From assembly GCA_031549175.1 (NCBI GenBank), contig JAVBQH010000056.1, positions 1-42,931 on the forward strand: a stretch of 42,931 nt of DNA. The letters are read 5' to 3'. This DNA comes from WRIS01 sp031549175. Its GTDB lineage: Bacteria > Actinomycetota > Coriobacteriia > Coriobacteriales > Eggerthellaceae. Shown here in pieces: positions 8,124 through 16,087 of this stretch. Position numbers and translations under genes: made by a program. Numbering within the stretch: position 1 is the stretch's first letter; every line of letters starts with the position of its first letter. The notes beneath the pieces were generated by a model. That model was not told the origin of the DNA, did no database searches, and saw only the letters and a program-made list of their open reading frames with translations.

Positions 8124-9123
8124 CGCCGTTCCTTCTGTTCTTGATGATCAGATAGATGAAGAACGGGCCTCCGAGGAAGGCCATCAATATGCCGACAGGA
8201 ATCTCATAGGGTGCGAACAGGACTCGGGACAAAAGGTCGCAAAACACCACGAAGGCCGCTCCGAACGCGGCACTCAAAGGCAAGACGATACGGTTGTCGT
8301 TTCCAACCAGGAACCTGATCAGATGCGGCACAATAAGCCCGACAAAACCCAGTAGCCCGGCAAAGCTCACCGCTGCCCCCGCAAGGAGCGCCGAAAGCCC
8401 CAGAAACGACATGCGCCAGCGCCCGACATTCATACCGAGGGAATGCGCCGTCGCATCCCCGAGCGACATGATATTCAGCTTGTGGGCCAAAAGGATTGCC
8501 ACGGCGAACCCGAAGATGATGTACGCCGCAGGCCAGACGAGGCTCGACATCAACACGCCGGAGAGCCCCCCGACCAAGAACGTGCTTGCTCCGATATAGG
8601 CGTCGGGATTCATGATCAGCACCGCGTTCATTCCTGCGCCGAAGATGCTGGAGAGCGCAATACCGGCCAAAACGACCGTAAGCCGCGAGGTGCCCGCACC
8701 CAACGAGATGAAGAAGATGATAAACGCCGTGACAAGCGCACCTAGGAATGCAGCAAGCGGCTGCAAGAAGAGCAGTCCCGGAAAGAACGAGCCCACAAGC
8801 AATACCGCAAGCCCTGCACCGGAATTGATGCCGATGATATTGGGGCTTGCAAGCGGGTTGTCGAGAACCGCCTGGATAAGGGCGCCTGCCATGGCAAGGG
8901 CGGCGCCGGCGAGGAGCGCCGCCAGCACACGGGGAAGGCGGACGTTCAAAAGGATGCTTTTTGCGCTGTCGCTGATATCGCCCCCGGTGATAAGCGACCA
9001 GAAGTCCTGGATGCTCACGGAGCTTGACCCCACGAAGAAGCCGGCGATGGTGACGGCCACGAGGAAGACCGCCGTTGCCCCGATCACAATCCCTACGGTA
9101 TGTCTGCCCTTCGTTGGATCCAT
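8116..9123 (-). CDS. ABC transporter permease, FecCD family
   Basis: 335 residues with many hydrophobic segments, as in the 9-10-helix BtuC/FecD fold. Family landmarks include LLNVRLPRVLAALLAGAALA (about 64-83), GALIQAVLDNPLASP and GFVGLIVPHLIR, the last being the loop that contacts the ATPase. It forms the membrane channel for the substrate delivered by the lipoprotein encoded upstream. Only a weak ribosome binding site precedes the ATG. Confidence 0.92.
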   Translation of the reverse strand: MDPTKGRHTVGIVIGATAVFLVAVTIAGFFVGSSSVSIQDFWSLITGGDISDSAKSILLNVRLPRVLAALLAGAALAMAGALIQAVLDNPLASPNIIGINSGAGLAVLLVGSFFPGLLFLQPLAAFLGALVTAFIIFFISLGAGTSRLTVVLAGIALSSIFGAGMNAVLIMNPDAYIGASTFLVGGLSGVLMSSLVWPAAYIIFGFAVAILLAHKLNIMSLGDATAHSLGMNVGRWRMSFLGLSALLAGAAVSFAGLLGFVGLIVPHLIRFLVGNDNRIVLPLSAAFGAAFVVFCDLLSRVLFAPYEIPVGILMAFLGGPFFIYLIIKNRRNGDG

Positions 9124-9170
9124 GGTCTTTCAGTCTATAGCCTTATCTTTCGCCTGCCTAATAAAACCTG

Positions 9171-10166
9171 CTACGCATACAGGGTATTGTAAAGCGTCGC
9201 ATAGCTTTTCGCCCAGTCCGCATTCGGTTTGAAAAGGAAAAGCTTCTTGTCGAGAGTAACGAAGTTGCCGTTTTTCACCGCATCAAGCGTCGACCAGGCC
9301 GGGTTTGCCTCCGTCGCGTCTTTGAGGTTTTTCATGGATGCCGCATCATCGTTGCCCATAGGAACGACAAGGATGAAATCCGGGTTCAGCTCGATCACCG
9401 ACTCGAGGCTGAAATCCTTGAGGAGGCTTTTGTTCTCATCTGCAAGGTTCTTGGCGCCAAGCTCGGCAAGCATGGCTCCCGTCATCGTTGACGAGTTCTG
9501 TACGCGGGTACCCCCCGAATAGGTCGTCATGAGCAGTACGGTTGGTGCCTCGCCGCCAGGTTTTGCCTGGGATTTTATACCGTCTATCTGTCTTTGGACG
9601 GCCGCGCCGTTCTGCTCGTACAGGTCATCGCGGCCGGTAATGCTACAGCAGATGCGAAGCATCCCGAGATAGTCCCCGAAGGTCGTCACGTTGAAATAGG
9701 CGACGGGAATGCCTGATGCGGTGAGGGCGTCTTTCAGGCTGACCTGGTTGGCGGCCCCGTCCTTGCCGGTGGAGGCACCGGTCATGATGACGAAGTCAGG
9801 TTTCAGGGCAATAATCTTCTCAAGGTTGGGCGCAGTGAAGTCCCCCACCTGCTCGATGCTGCCGGAGTCGAGCCCGTAGTCTTGGAATGCGTCGTTGGAA
9901 GCCCCGACAAGCGTCCCTCCCGCAAGCTCCCACGTGTTCGCAAAGCTCCCCATGCACGCCACCACACGCTGGGGTTTGTCGACGGTCACTTGGTTTCCGA
10001 GGGCGTCTGTGAAGGTATAGCCCTGAGATCCCGCCTGATCCTTGGAGTCTCCCTGTCCGCCTGATTGCTGTGCACAGCCTGTAAGCAGGCCTGCAGCAAG
10101 GCACAGTACGAGCACAGACGCAATTATGAACGCGGTGCCCTTCTTTTGTTTTCCTAAAATGCCCAT
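9171..10166 (-). CDS. ABC transporter substrate-binding lipoprotein, iron-siderophore/heme/B12 type
   Basis: 331 residues. The signal peptide has a KQKK basic start, a hydrophobic core and a lipobox ending LLTGC, with the lipid-anchored Cys at 31. A Gly/Gln/Ser linker follows. The mature protein begins YTFTDALGNQVTVDKPQRVV, the usual opening of the periplasmic-binding fold with two lobes and one long helix. The frame is open further upstream, but the ATG at 10166 has AAGGAAGG before it and is the only start giving a signal peptide. The ligand (iron chelate, heme or corrinoid) cannot be read from sequence; the radical SAM neighbour favours iron or tetrapyrroles. Confidence 0.9.
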   Translation of the reverse strand: MGILGKQKKGTAFIIASVLVLCLAAGLLTGCAQQSGGQGDSKDQAGSQGYTFTDALGNQVTVDKPQRVVACMGSFANTWELAGGTLVGASNDAFQDYGLDSGSIEQVGDFTAPNLEKIIALKPDFVIMTGASTGKDGAANQVSLKDALTASGIPVAYFNVTTFGDYLGMLRICCSITGRDDLYEQNGAAVQRQIDGIKSQAKPGGEAPTVLLMTTYSGGTRVQNSSTMTGAMLAELGAKNLADENKSLLKDFSLESVIELNPDFILVVPMGNDDAASMKNLKDATEANPAWSTLDAVKNGNFVTLDKKLFLFKPNADWAKSYATLYNTLYA

Positions 10167-10224
10167 TGGCCGCCCTTCCTTATCCTTGAACTTGTTCGAT
10201 GAGAATACCCTTGTGCGAAACGTC

Positions 10225-11226
10225 CTAAAGGGCAAGGTCGAGCTTTTGCCCGTGTGCGCAATAATCGTCTTGGGCCATGATATCGCCGCCGTGGTAGTAG
10301 GCCGCGCGCGCCCTGCAGCCGCCGCAGCCATCCTTGTAGTCACAGGTGCCGCACGCCCCTTCATAGCTTTGCGTGCGGAGCGTCTTGAAGACCGCGCTCT
10401 CATGCCAGATCTTGTCAAAGGGAAGCTCCCTCACGTCGCCTGCCGTCTCTGTCATATACGCGCACGGGCGCACCACGCCTTCTGACCCGATGACGCAGTA
10501 GGTGAGCCCCGCCAGGCATCCGCGCGCGAAGCGGGTTTCGACACCCATTTGTTTGGCTATACGTGTGAACTGGGGCGCGCAGGTCGGCTTTACGTCGATC
10601 GAGGTTTCTGCCTGCTTGGCCATGATCGCGCGGAGCAAGGCTTCGTTTTCTTGCACGTCTATCGAGGTCTCTTCGATGTAGACCCCGCGCCCCACAGGGA
10701 TAAGGAAGAATATGTAGTGCGCCTGGGCCCCGATGCGCTCAGCGAAATCGGTAATGGCGCATATCTCGCCTTTGTTCCAGTCGACGACGGTGGTATGCAG
10801 TTGGAAAGGAAGGCCCGCCTTCTTGCAGTTCTCGATCCCCGCAAGGGTGAGCGCGTGGGCATCCTCATGCCCCCTGAACTCGTTATGTTTTTTCTCGTCG
10901 AGGCTGTCGACGCTGATCCCCATAGCCATAGCGCCGCACTCCTTGAGGCGTTGGGCAACCTCTTCGGTGATGAGGATGCCGTTGGTGCCGAAGACGGGAC
11001 GCAGTCCATGCGAAGACGCATGGGCGACAAGCTCGAAGATATCGGGGCGCAGCAAGGGTTCCCCACCTGAAAAGATCATGATCTTGAAACCAGCCTGCGC
11101 AATCTGCTCGATCATGGCCTTCGCCTCATCGGTCGTGAGCTCATGTTCTTGGGCCCCGTCGGCATCCTGGTAACAGTGCTTGCATTTCAAGTTGCATTCG
11201 TTCGTGGTCATCCATGAGACAATCAT
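10225..11226 (-). CDS. Radical SAM/SPASM-domain protein, AhbC/AhbD/NirJ-like
   Basis: 333 residues. The radical SAM cluster motif is C11-x3-C15-x2-C18, followed by the SAM-binding FSGGEPLLRPDI. The C-terminal SPASM region contains CVIGSEGVVRPCAY and then CGTCDYKDGCGGCRARAAYY, ending near DDYC, with ligands for additional 4Fe-4S clusters. The CGGCRARA…D..C ending is typical of the heme-pathway enzymes AhbC, AhbD and NirJ and also of MftC. It may modify a tetrapyrrole or a peptide. No small precursor peptide gene is evident nearby, and the iron-type importer follows in the same operon, so a heme-related job is the best guess. AAGGGGG lies just before the ATG. Confidence 0.75.
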   Translation of the reverse strand: MIVSWMTTNECNLKCKHCYQDADGAQEHELTTDEAKAMIEQIAQAGFKIMIFSGGEPLLRPDIFELVAHASSHGLRPVFGTNGILITEEVAQRLKECGAMAMGISVDSLDEKKHNEFRGHEDAHALTLAGIENCKKAGLPFQLHTTVVDWNKGEICAITDFAERIGAQAHYIFFLIPVGRGVYIEETSIDVQENEALLRAIMAKQAETSIDVKPTCAPQFTRIAKQMGVETRFARGCLAGLTYCVIGSEGVVRPCAYMTETAGDVRELPFDKIWHESAVFKTLRTQSYEGACGTCDYKDGCGGCRARAAYYHGGDIMAQDDYCAHGQKLDLAL

Positions 11227-11537
11227 GCGTCCCCCTTATCGGTTGGCTTGAATGAATACGTGCGTTCTGACATTGCTTCTAGAAAGCAACGGGGCCGTTC
11301 CTTATGCCACGATACAAAACAGACCCTTGCCGCAGGTGTTCCAGCACCTGTTTTGGCAGCCGCCTCTCGAATCCCACTTGCTCTTTCGTTGCGGGCATTG
11401 CGACGGATACCGAAAGCATATCCGATGACGAAGCACCATTGTCCGAAATTACGGCATTCCGGGCAAGGCATCGACAAACGGTATGCGAATGGGATGCAAC
11501 ACCCCGGGCATGGAGCCGGCCACCCCACAGGCACATG
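11227..11537 (-). promoter_or_regulatory. Structured leader region of the radical SAM/ABC operon
   Basis: About 310 nt between the terminator of the division cluster and the radical SAM gene. It holds several inverted repeats: CGGATA/TATCCG (11404-11424), CAGGTG/CACCTG (11333-11350), CAAAACAG/CTGTTTTG (11315-11355) and TTGCTT/AAGCAA (11273-11289). The second and third share bases 11348-11350, so only one can form fully. No known riboswitch core was recognised. A minus-strand frame crosses the region and ends in an ATGA overlap with the radical SAM gene, but its codon use (AGA, CGA, CTA, ACA) differs from the neighbours and it lacks a ribosome binding site. Confidence 0.35.
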
Positions 11538-11570
11538 AAAAAAAGACCCGAAGCTTCCTTTCGGGTCTTT
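11538..11570 (-). terminator. Intrinsic terminator of the division/cell-wall cluster
   Basis: An 11-bp perfect stem, AAAGACCCGAA (11542-11552) with TTCGGGTCTTT (11560-11570), has a 7-nt loop. On the minus strand it runs directly into seven T. It lies about 110 nt after the divIVA stop codon and closes the whole mraZ-divIVA run. Confidence 0.85.
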
Positions 11571-11681
11571 CTCGTAATCAAACGGCAAAACGCGGAACCC
11601 TTCAAAGCCTGCCGCCTGCCCCTTGGCACACGGGGTGCGCTTTGTTCGGGTGACAACCGGCGTGGGCGCCAGAAAGGCGCG

Positions 11682-12467
11682 TCAGTCTACGTCGTCGGTG
11701 TCGAATGCGTCATCCGCATCGCCGAAGCCGGAGAGGTCTTTTTCGACCCGTGAGGCCTTGGGCGTATTCGGCACCACCACTGAGGCGGCACTTGTCTGAG
11801 GGGTGGTGTAGGTAGCCGTGCGTGCACTGACGTCCTTGCGGATGGGAGCCTGGTTCTTCGGTATGGACCGGTCGCCGAAGCTGCTTTTCACATGCGAGCT
11901 TGCCGCTGGCTGGGCACCGCCGATATCAGAGAGTTTCTTGGTTGCGTGGCTGATGAAGTCTTTCAGGATATCCTGGTATTCGGTGCGGGTGTCCTCGCGG
12001 TCGTCTTCGAGCTTCTCGATCTCGTCCAAGACCTTCTGCTTCTCGGAGTTGGCCTTGTCAAGGATACGCTGGGCCTCGTCTTCGGCGTCTTGGTTGATCT
12101 GGTCCGCCTCGGCGTTCGCGTTGGCGACGATCTCGTCGGCGGAGCGCTGTGCAATAATGAGGGCCTGGGCAATGGCGTTGTCATCGGCCTTCTTGTCTTC
12201 AAGCTGTTGTTCGAGCTCGGCAATCTGCCGTTCTTTTTCCTCAAGGTTGGCAATAAGCTCTGCGTCGCCTTCGACAACCTGGCCAGGCGTGTCAAACCCG
12301 GAGAATTTATCGCCATCAAGCTCGTTTTCGAGTTGCTCGATAGTGGCATTCAGCTCGTCGACCTCTTGGGCCACATGCTCGAGGAATACGTCGACCTCGT
12401 CTACATCGTACCCTCTTCGATCGACAGAAAAGCTCTGGTTTTGGATATCGCTTGAAGTGATGGCCAT
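11682..12467 (-). CDS. divIVA: DivIVA/Wag31-like cell-pole and septum protein
   Basis: 261 residues. The N-terminus (4-40) reads SSDIQNQSFSVDRRGYDVDE followed by VDVFLEHVAQ, the family's lipid-binding domain that senses curved membrane. A long Glu/Gln/Asp-rich coiled coil spans about 35-190, and a low-complexity tail ends in an acidic stretch. In actinobacteria this protein recruits wall-synthesis machinery to poles and septa. It is the last gene of the cluster, preceded by a small hairpin and an AAGGG ribosome binding site. Confidence 0.9.
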   Translation of the reverse strand: MAITSSDIQNQSFSVDRRGYDVDEVDVFLEHVAQEVDELNATIEQLENELDGDKFSGFDTPGQVVEGDAELIANLEEKERQIAELEQQLEDKKADDNAIAQALIIAQRSADEIVANANAEADQINQDAEDEAQRILDKANSEKQKVLDEIEKLEDDREDTRTEYQDILKDFISHATKKLSDIGGAQPAASSHVKSSFGDRSIPKNQAPIRKDVSARTATYTTPQTSAASVVVPNTPKASRVEKDLSGFGDADDAFDTDDVD

Positions 12468-12485
12468 TTATTTTCCCTTCGCCTA

Positions 12486-12503
12486 GTGTCTGGTCGCAGA
12501 CAC
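12486..12503 (-). promoter_or_regulatory. Hairpin between yggT and divIVA
   Basis: GTGTCTG pairs with CAGACAC across a 4-nt loop. It lies 18 nt before the divIVA ATG, just upstream of its ribosome binding site, and has no T-run. It may act in mRNA processing or stability. Confidence 0.35.
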
Positions 12504-12517
12504 GATGACTACCCTGA

Positions 12518-12778
12518 CTACAGCACACGAACGATCAGTTGCACCACCAATTGTAATACAATCAGGGCAACTATGGGGCTTATGTCCATTATTCCTCCAA
12601 TTGGGGGAATAAATTTCTTGAAGATGTTGAGATAGGGGTCGCAGAGTTTTCCCAGGAAGCGGTCGATATCGCCTAACACGCCCGATTTATTGGGGATCCA
12701 CGACATCAAGACGTAGACGACGATGATTATGCTGTAAACGTTTGATGCAGCAACCAGTATGTATTGCAAAGTCAGCAT
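12518..12778 (-). CDS. YggT-family membrane protein
   Basis: 86 residues with two hydrophobic segments, about 3-25 and 58-84, joined by a loop containing SWIPNKSG and LCDPYLNIFKKFIPPIGG, the family signature. YggT proteins sit beside sepF and divIVA in most actinobacteria and many Firmicutes; their exact role in division or osmotic tolerance is unclear. The ATG overlaps the proC stop by 7 nt. Confidence 0.9.
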   Translation of the reverse strand: MLTLQYILVAASNVYSIIIVVYVLMSWIPNKSGVLGDIDRFLGKLCDPYLNIFKKFIPPIGGIMDISPIVALIVLQLVVQLIVRVL

Positions 12779-13611
12779 GAGCCCAACTCCTCCGAACGCC
12801 TCACGGCCGCGACAACGCCTTTGTCATAGGCCTCTCCAAGGCCTGCTTCCCCCATGGCAGCGAGCGCCGCCAGGGTGGTGCCGCCGGGGCTGCTTACCGC
12901 CTCGCGTACTTCCGAGGCGCGCTGCCCGGTAAGCTTCAGGAGCTTGCCGGTGCCGAGGACCGTCTGTACCATCAGGCGTTCGGCCAGTTCTTCATCGAGG
13001 CCTTGCTTGACACCCGCCCGAACAAGGGCCTCTATGAAGGCGGCGACATAGGCCGGGCCCGAACCTGAAAGGGCGCCTATGGCATCAATGGCCCCCTCAT
13101 CGACGACATAGGCCTCTCCGAGGCAGCCGAAAAGCTCTTTGGCCAAGGCGCAGTCCCCCTCTTCCGAAGTCGCCGAGCCGCACACCGCCGTGGCGCCCTC
13201 GCCGACAAGAAGCGGCGTATTGGGCATAAGGCGGACCAGGCGTGACGAAGGCGGCAGGGCTTCCACCAGTCGATCCGTAGGTATGCCTGCAGCTATTGAA
13301 AGGAAGAGGCATGACCCGAAGGCGGGCAGTGCCCTGAGGTCTTCGAGAACCTCGAACATGACCTGTGGCTTCACGGCCAATACAACGATGTCGGCCTGTG
13401 AGACGGCATCGGCATCGGCCACACACTGCACGCCATAGGCCTCGTGAAGCTCCCTGCGGCGCGGCAGTGCGTGCTCGACCACCGTGAAGTTTTTCGGCCC
13501 GAGGCTGTCTGCGGGCGCAATGCGGGACTCGATCCAACCGCCGAGGATGGCCCCGCCCATCTTGCCACCGCCGACTAAGACTATATGGGCAGTTGAGAGA
13601 TTTTCAGACAT
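12772..13611 (-). CDS. proC: Pyrroline-5-carboxylate reductase
   Basis: 279 residues from the ATG at 13611. It reduces pyrroline-5-carboxylate to proline with NAD(P)H. The nucleotide-binding loop is VGGGKMGGAILGG (about 13-25). VLAVKPQ and LMPNTPLLVGEGAT follow, and the C-terminal dimer domain contains ALSGSGPAYVAAFIEAL and SPGGTTLAAL. The frame is open further upstream, but the chosen ATG overlaps the sepF stop as TGATG. A biosynthetic gene here is unexpected inside the division cluster, yet its tight overlaps with sepF and yggT show it is part of the transcript. Confidence 0.93.
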   Translation of the reverse strand: MSENLSTAHIVLVGGGKMGGAILGGWIESRIAPADSLGPKNFTVVEHALPRRRELHEAYGVQCVADADAVSQADIVVLAVKPQVMFEVLEDLRALPAFGSCLFLSIAAGIPTDRLVEALPPSSRLVRLMPNTPLLVGEGATAVCGSATSEEGDCALAKELFGCLGEAYVVDEGAIDAIGALSGSGPAYVAAFIEALVRAGVKQGLDEELAERLMVQTVLGTGKLLKLTGQRASEVREAVSSPGGTTLAALAAMGEAGLGEAYDKGVVAAVRRSEELGSC

Positions 13612-14477
13612 CAGAGGATACCTTGGTTTCTCAAGCTCATACGCTCTTCGGGGCTGAGCCCGTTCCCGCGGATGATGACGAACACCTTGTCTGCCACACA
13701 CTCTACGCTGGCATCAAGGGCGCTCGATACGCCGAAGCTGAAGTCGAGGATGCGCTTGGCAAGTTGGTCAGGGGTATTGTAGAGGCCAAGCACCACCACG
13801 TCGCCCGCCTTGACGGTCTTGGCAATACGTTCGACTTCGCTATAGCTCATGGGCTTGAGGACGTTCAGGCTCCTTGAAGGCGCGTGGCTTGAGACCCCCG
13901 TGCCCGCATAGCTGTCGTAGGGGTCGTATGCCCCCGCACCCGACGCCTGACGGGCTGGGACGGGTCCTGCCGAGGCCGCCGTGGGGGAGAACAGCGAGTC
14001 GTAGCCTTGGCTCCTCGCACCGCCGCCGCTGCCCTGGGGCAAGTCGCTCGTGTCGGTGCTCCTGAGGTAATCGGAGGCATGCTCGACCTTGCGCGGCTGG
14101 AATGAGCCGCCTGCCCTATACCCCCGCGCGGTGTCCGGGTCCGGATCCGGGTTTCGCCGCGAAGGCAGGGGGTCGCGATTAAGCGAGTCCGGGATCTGGG
14201 TGTTTGCGCGGACGTCGTCTATCGAGACCAGACGCGGGCTCGTATCGGAGCGGTGCGAGCCGCGCTCCGACGGGCCTCGGGAACCTGCAGGGATATAACC
14301 GCCGTACTGGTCGTCGGCGTAGTCGTCGCCGTAGTGGCCGTAATCGCCATAATCTTCGTAATCCTCGTCGTAATACTGGTCTCGATATGCATCTTGCGGC
14401 TGGTCGCTTGCGAAACCAAGCTTGCTCTTGATGCTGCTCAGCATTCCGTCGGGCTTGTTAAACTTCGGCAATTCCAT
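13611..14477 (-). CDS. sepF: SepF-like cell division protein with a long disordered linker
   Basis: 288 residues, longer than the usual 130-240. An N-terminal amphipathic segment (ELPKFNKPDGMLSSIKSKLG) would bind membrane. Residues about 25-60 are rich in Tyr and Asp (YYDEDYEDYGDYGHYGDDYA), and the Ser/Pro/Gly/Arg-rich linker runs to about 200. The globular SepF domain is 201-288 (LNVLKPMSYSEVERIA to the end). SepF ties FtsZ filaments to the membrane and replaces FtsA, which is absent here. The ATG at 14477 has AGGTG 6 nt upstream and is preferred to the ATG at 14498. Confidence 0.9.
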   Translation of the reverse strand: MELPKFNKPDGMLSSIKSKLGFASDQPQDAYRDQYYDEDYEDYGDYGHYGDDYADDQYGGYIPAGSRGPSERGSHRSDTSPRLVSIDDVRANTQIPDSLNRDPLPSRRNPDPDPDTARGYRAGGSFQPRKVEHASDYLRSTDTSDLPQGSGGGARSQGYDSLFSPTAASAGPVPARQASGAGAYDPYDSYAGTGVSSHAPSRSLNVLKPMSYSEVERIAKTVKAGDVVVLGLYNTPDQLAKRILDFSFGVSSALDASVECVADKVFVIIRGNGLSPEERMSLRNQGIL

Positions 14478-14528
14478 AGAGTTCACCTGCTTTTCCATAT
14501 CCCCGGTTGCGGGGGATCCATCTTTATA

Positions 14529-15227
14529 TCACAACGGACTGTAGTCGTCGCTGAAAATTGCTCGTCCTATCCGTACTATGGTAGCGCCCGCACGGACCCC
14601 TTCGCGCCAGTCTTCGCTCATACCCATAGAAAGCTCATGCAAATCAAGGGGAATCCCCCGTTCGGCGAACCGGTCGCGCATCTTGTCACGCAAGTCGGCA
14701 AGCTTTTCGAAGCAGGCCTGTGCATGTGCAGGGTCGCCTTGGGGCGCCATGGTCATAAGTCCTGCAACCCTCACGGACTTCAAGCCAAGCGCCGTCTCAA
14801 TCAGGGGCTCAAGCCCATCCGGTACCACGCCCCCCTTGCTTTCCTCGCCCGAGACGTTTACCTCGACCAGGATTTCTTGCACTTTGTCCAAGTCGGAGGC
14901 CGCCTGCCCGATACGTTCTAGATGGCGGGCTTGGAAGACCGAGTGGATCAAATCTGCTGAGGCGACGATGTCGCTGATCCTGCGCGACTGGATGTTCCCT
15001 ATGAAATGCCACGTGGCCTCAGGGAACCGTGCCTGTTTCTCCTGCAGCATGTCAGGGCGGTTCTCACCGAAGGCCGTGATGCCCTCGGCTATGGCCTGCG
15101 CTACCGTTTCCACACCCACGGTCTTCGACACGGCGACAACGCACACCGCATCAGGGTCCCTCCCTGACTCTATGCAGATCCGCCTTGCTTCGGCGGCTAT
15201 CTCCCCGTAACGGCCAGCCATGCTCAT
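14529..15227 (-). CDS. PLP-homeostasis protein, YggS/PROSC family
   Basis: 232 residues. A single TIM-barrel domain binds pyridoxal phosphate through K35 in VAVSKT. The family landmarks GENRPDMLQEK, WHFIGNIQSRR, VNVSGEESKGG and MGMSEDW..GATIVRIGRAIF are all present. It buffers free PLP and has no known catalytic reaction. The ATG overlaps the pgeF stop by 4 nt. Confidence 0.92.
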   Translation of the reverse strand: MSMAGRYGEIAAEARRICIESGRDPDAVCVVAVSKTVGVETVAQAIAEGITAFGENRPDMLQEKQARFPEATWHFIGNIQSRRISDIVASADLIHSVFQARHLERIGQAASDLDKVQEILVEVNVSGEESKGGVVPDGLEPLIETALGLKSVRVAGLMTMAPQGDPAHAQACFEKLADLRDKMRDRFAERGIPLDLHELSMGMSEDWREGVRAGATIVRIGRAIFSDDYSPL

Positions 15228-16072
15228 GAGAGGCGCCCCCCACTAAAGGCAACGGCTCCCTGGCGCCCGCACCTGCCCTTTTGCGCCCGGTATGAGAAAT
15301 ACCGGTCATGCTCGCACACGGTGCAGAGACCTGCACCGACTATACGCCGCCCATCGGCGCCGGCTTCGACCAGTGCGCTTCGCAAGGCCTGTTCAAGGTC
15401 GACATGCCCCTTCTCGGGGATGCAGGAGGCCCCGAAGGCGTCTTCGAAAGAGGCTTGCAGGCGGGCGTCGACCTCGAAGCATTCGGCTCCGATATGCGGG
15501 CCGATATAGATGTTGTAATGCGGGGGGCCGAACTCAAGGTAGGCCTGCCCGTCTAGCTCGTGAAGACGCTGGAGGCTTTTGGCGCCGATCCTGTTCAGCA
15601 CTCCCCTCCAACCGGCATGCACAACGGCGAAACGCCCCGTGGAAGACACGATGACAAGGGGGACGCAGTCTGCAAAGCAAAGGAGGGCTGCCACCTGGGG
15701 CACTTCGACTACCACGGCATCCGCCCCTTCCTCAACCTCTTCTTGGAAGGCGGCGCAGGCCGGGCCCTCGTTGGAGGACAGCACCGCCACCGCATCACCA
15801 TGGACCTGGGTGGGGACAATGAGGGGCAGGCCGGACGCACCCAGGGCCTCCATGAGGAGGAGGCGGTTCTTCTCTACCGCCACGCCGTCGTCGCCCACCT
15901 CGAAGCTCAGGTTCAAAGCCTGGTGGTCGCCGACGCTCGTCCCGCCCGCACGTCCCGTGAATGCAACACGTATGCCGCGCGCCTCGAATAAAGGCTCGTC
16001 GGTCAAGACGTCCAACGACGCAAAACGACCCTTGGACAAGTGCGGCAATGGCAGTTCAAGGGTCGTTTCCAT
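15224..16072 (-). CDS. pgeF: Peptidoglycan editing factor PgeF (YfiH/LACC1 family)
   Basis: 282 residues. The copper/zinc-type site residues are visible as H91 (QVHGD), C136 (FADCVPL) and H152 (VHAGWRG), followed by IYIGPHIGAECFEV. The E. coli relative hydrolyses wrongly made UDP-MurNAc with L-Ser so that stem peptides start with L-Ala; relatives also act on purine nucleosides. It sits directly after ftsZ, the standard place in actinobacteria. No clear ribosome binding site precedes the ATG, so translation may depend on ftsZ, which ends 15 nt earlier. Confidence 0.9.
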   Translation of the reverse strand: METTLELPLPHLSKGRFASLDVLTDEPLFEARGIRVAFTGRAGGTSVGDHQALNLSFEVGDDGVAVEKNRLLLMEALGASGLPLIVPTQVHGDAVAVLSSNEGPACAAFQEEVEEGADAVVVEVPQVAALLCFADCVPLVIVSSTGRFAVVHAGWRGVLNRIGAKSLQRLHELDGQAYLEFGPPHYNIYIGPHIGAECFEVDARLQASFEDAFGASCIPEKGHVDLEQALRSALVEAGADGRRIVGAGLCTVCEHDRYFSYRAQKGRCGRQGAVAFSGGRLS

Positions 16073-16087
16073 GGTATTTATAGGGAG

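Noticed and set aside
11227..11537. Cobalamin or other known riboswitch before the radical SAM operon
   Set aside because: The conserved B12-box and other core motifs I know were not found, so only an undefined structured leader is claimed.
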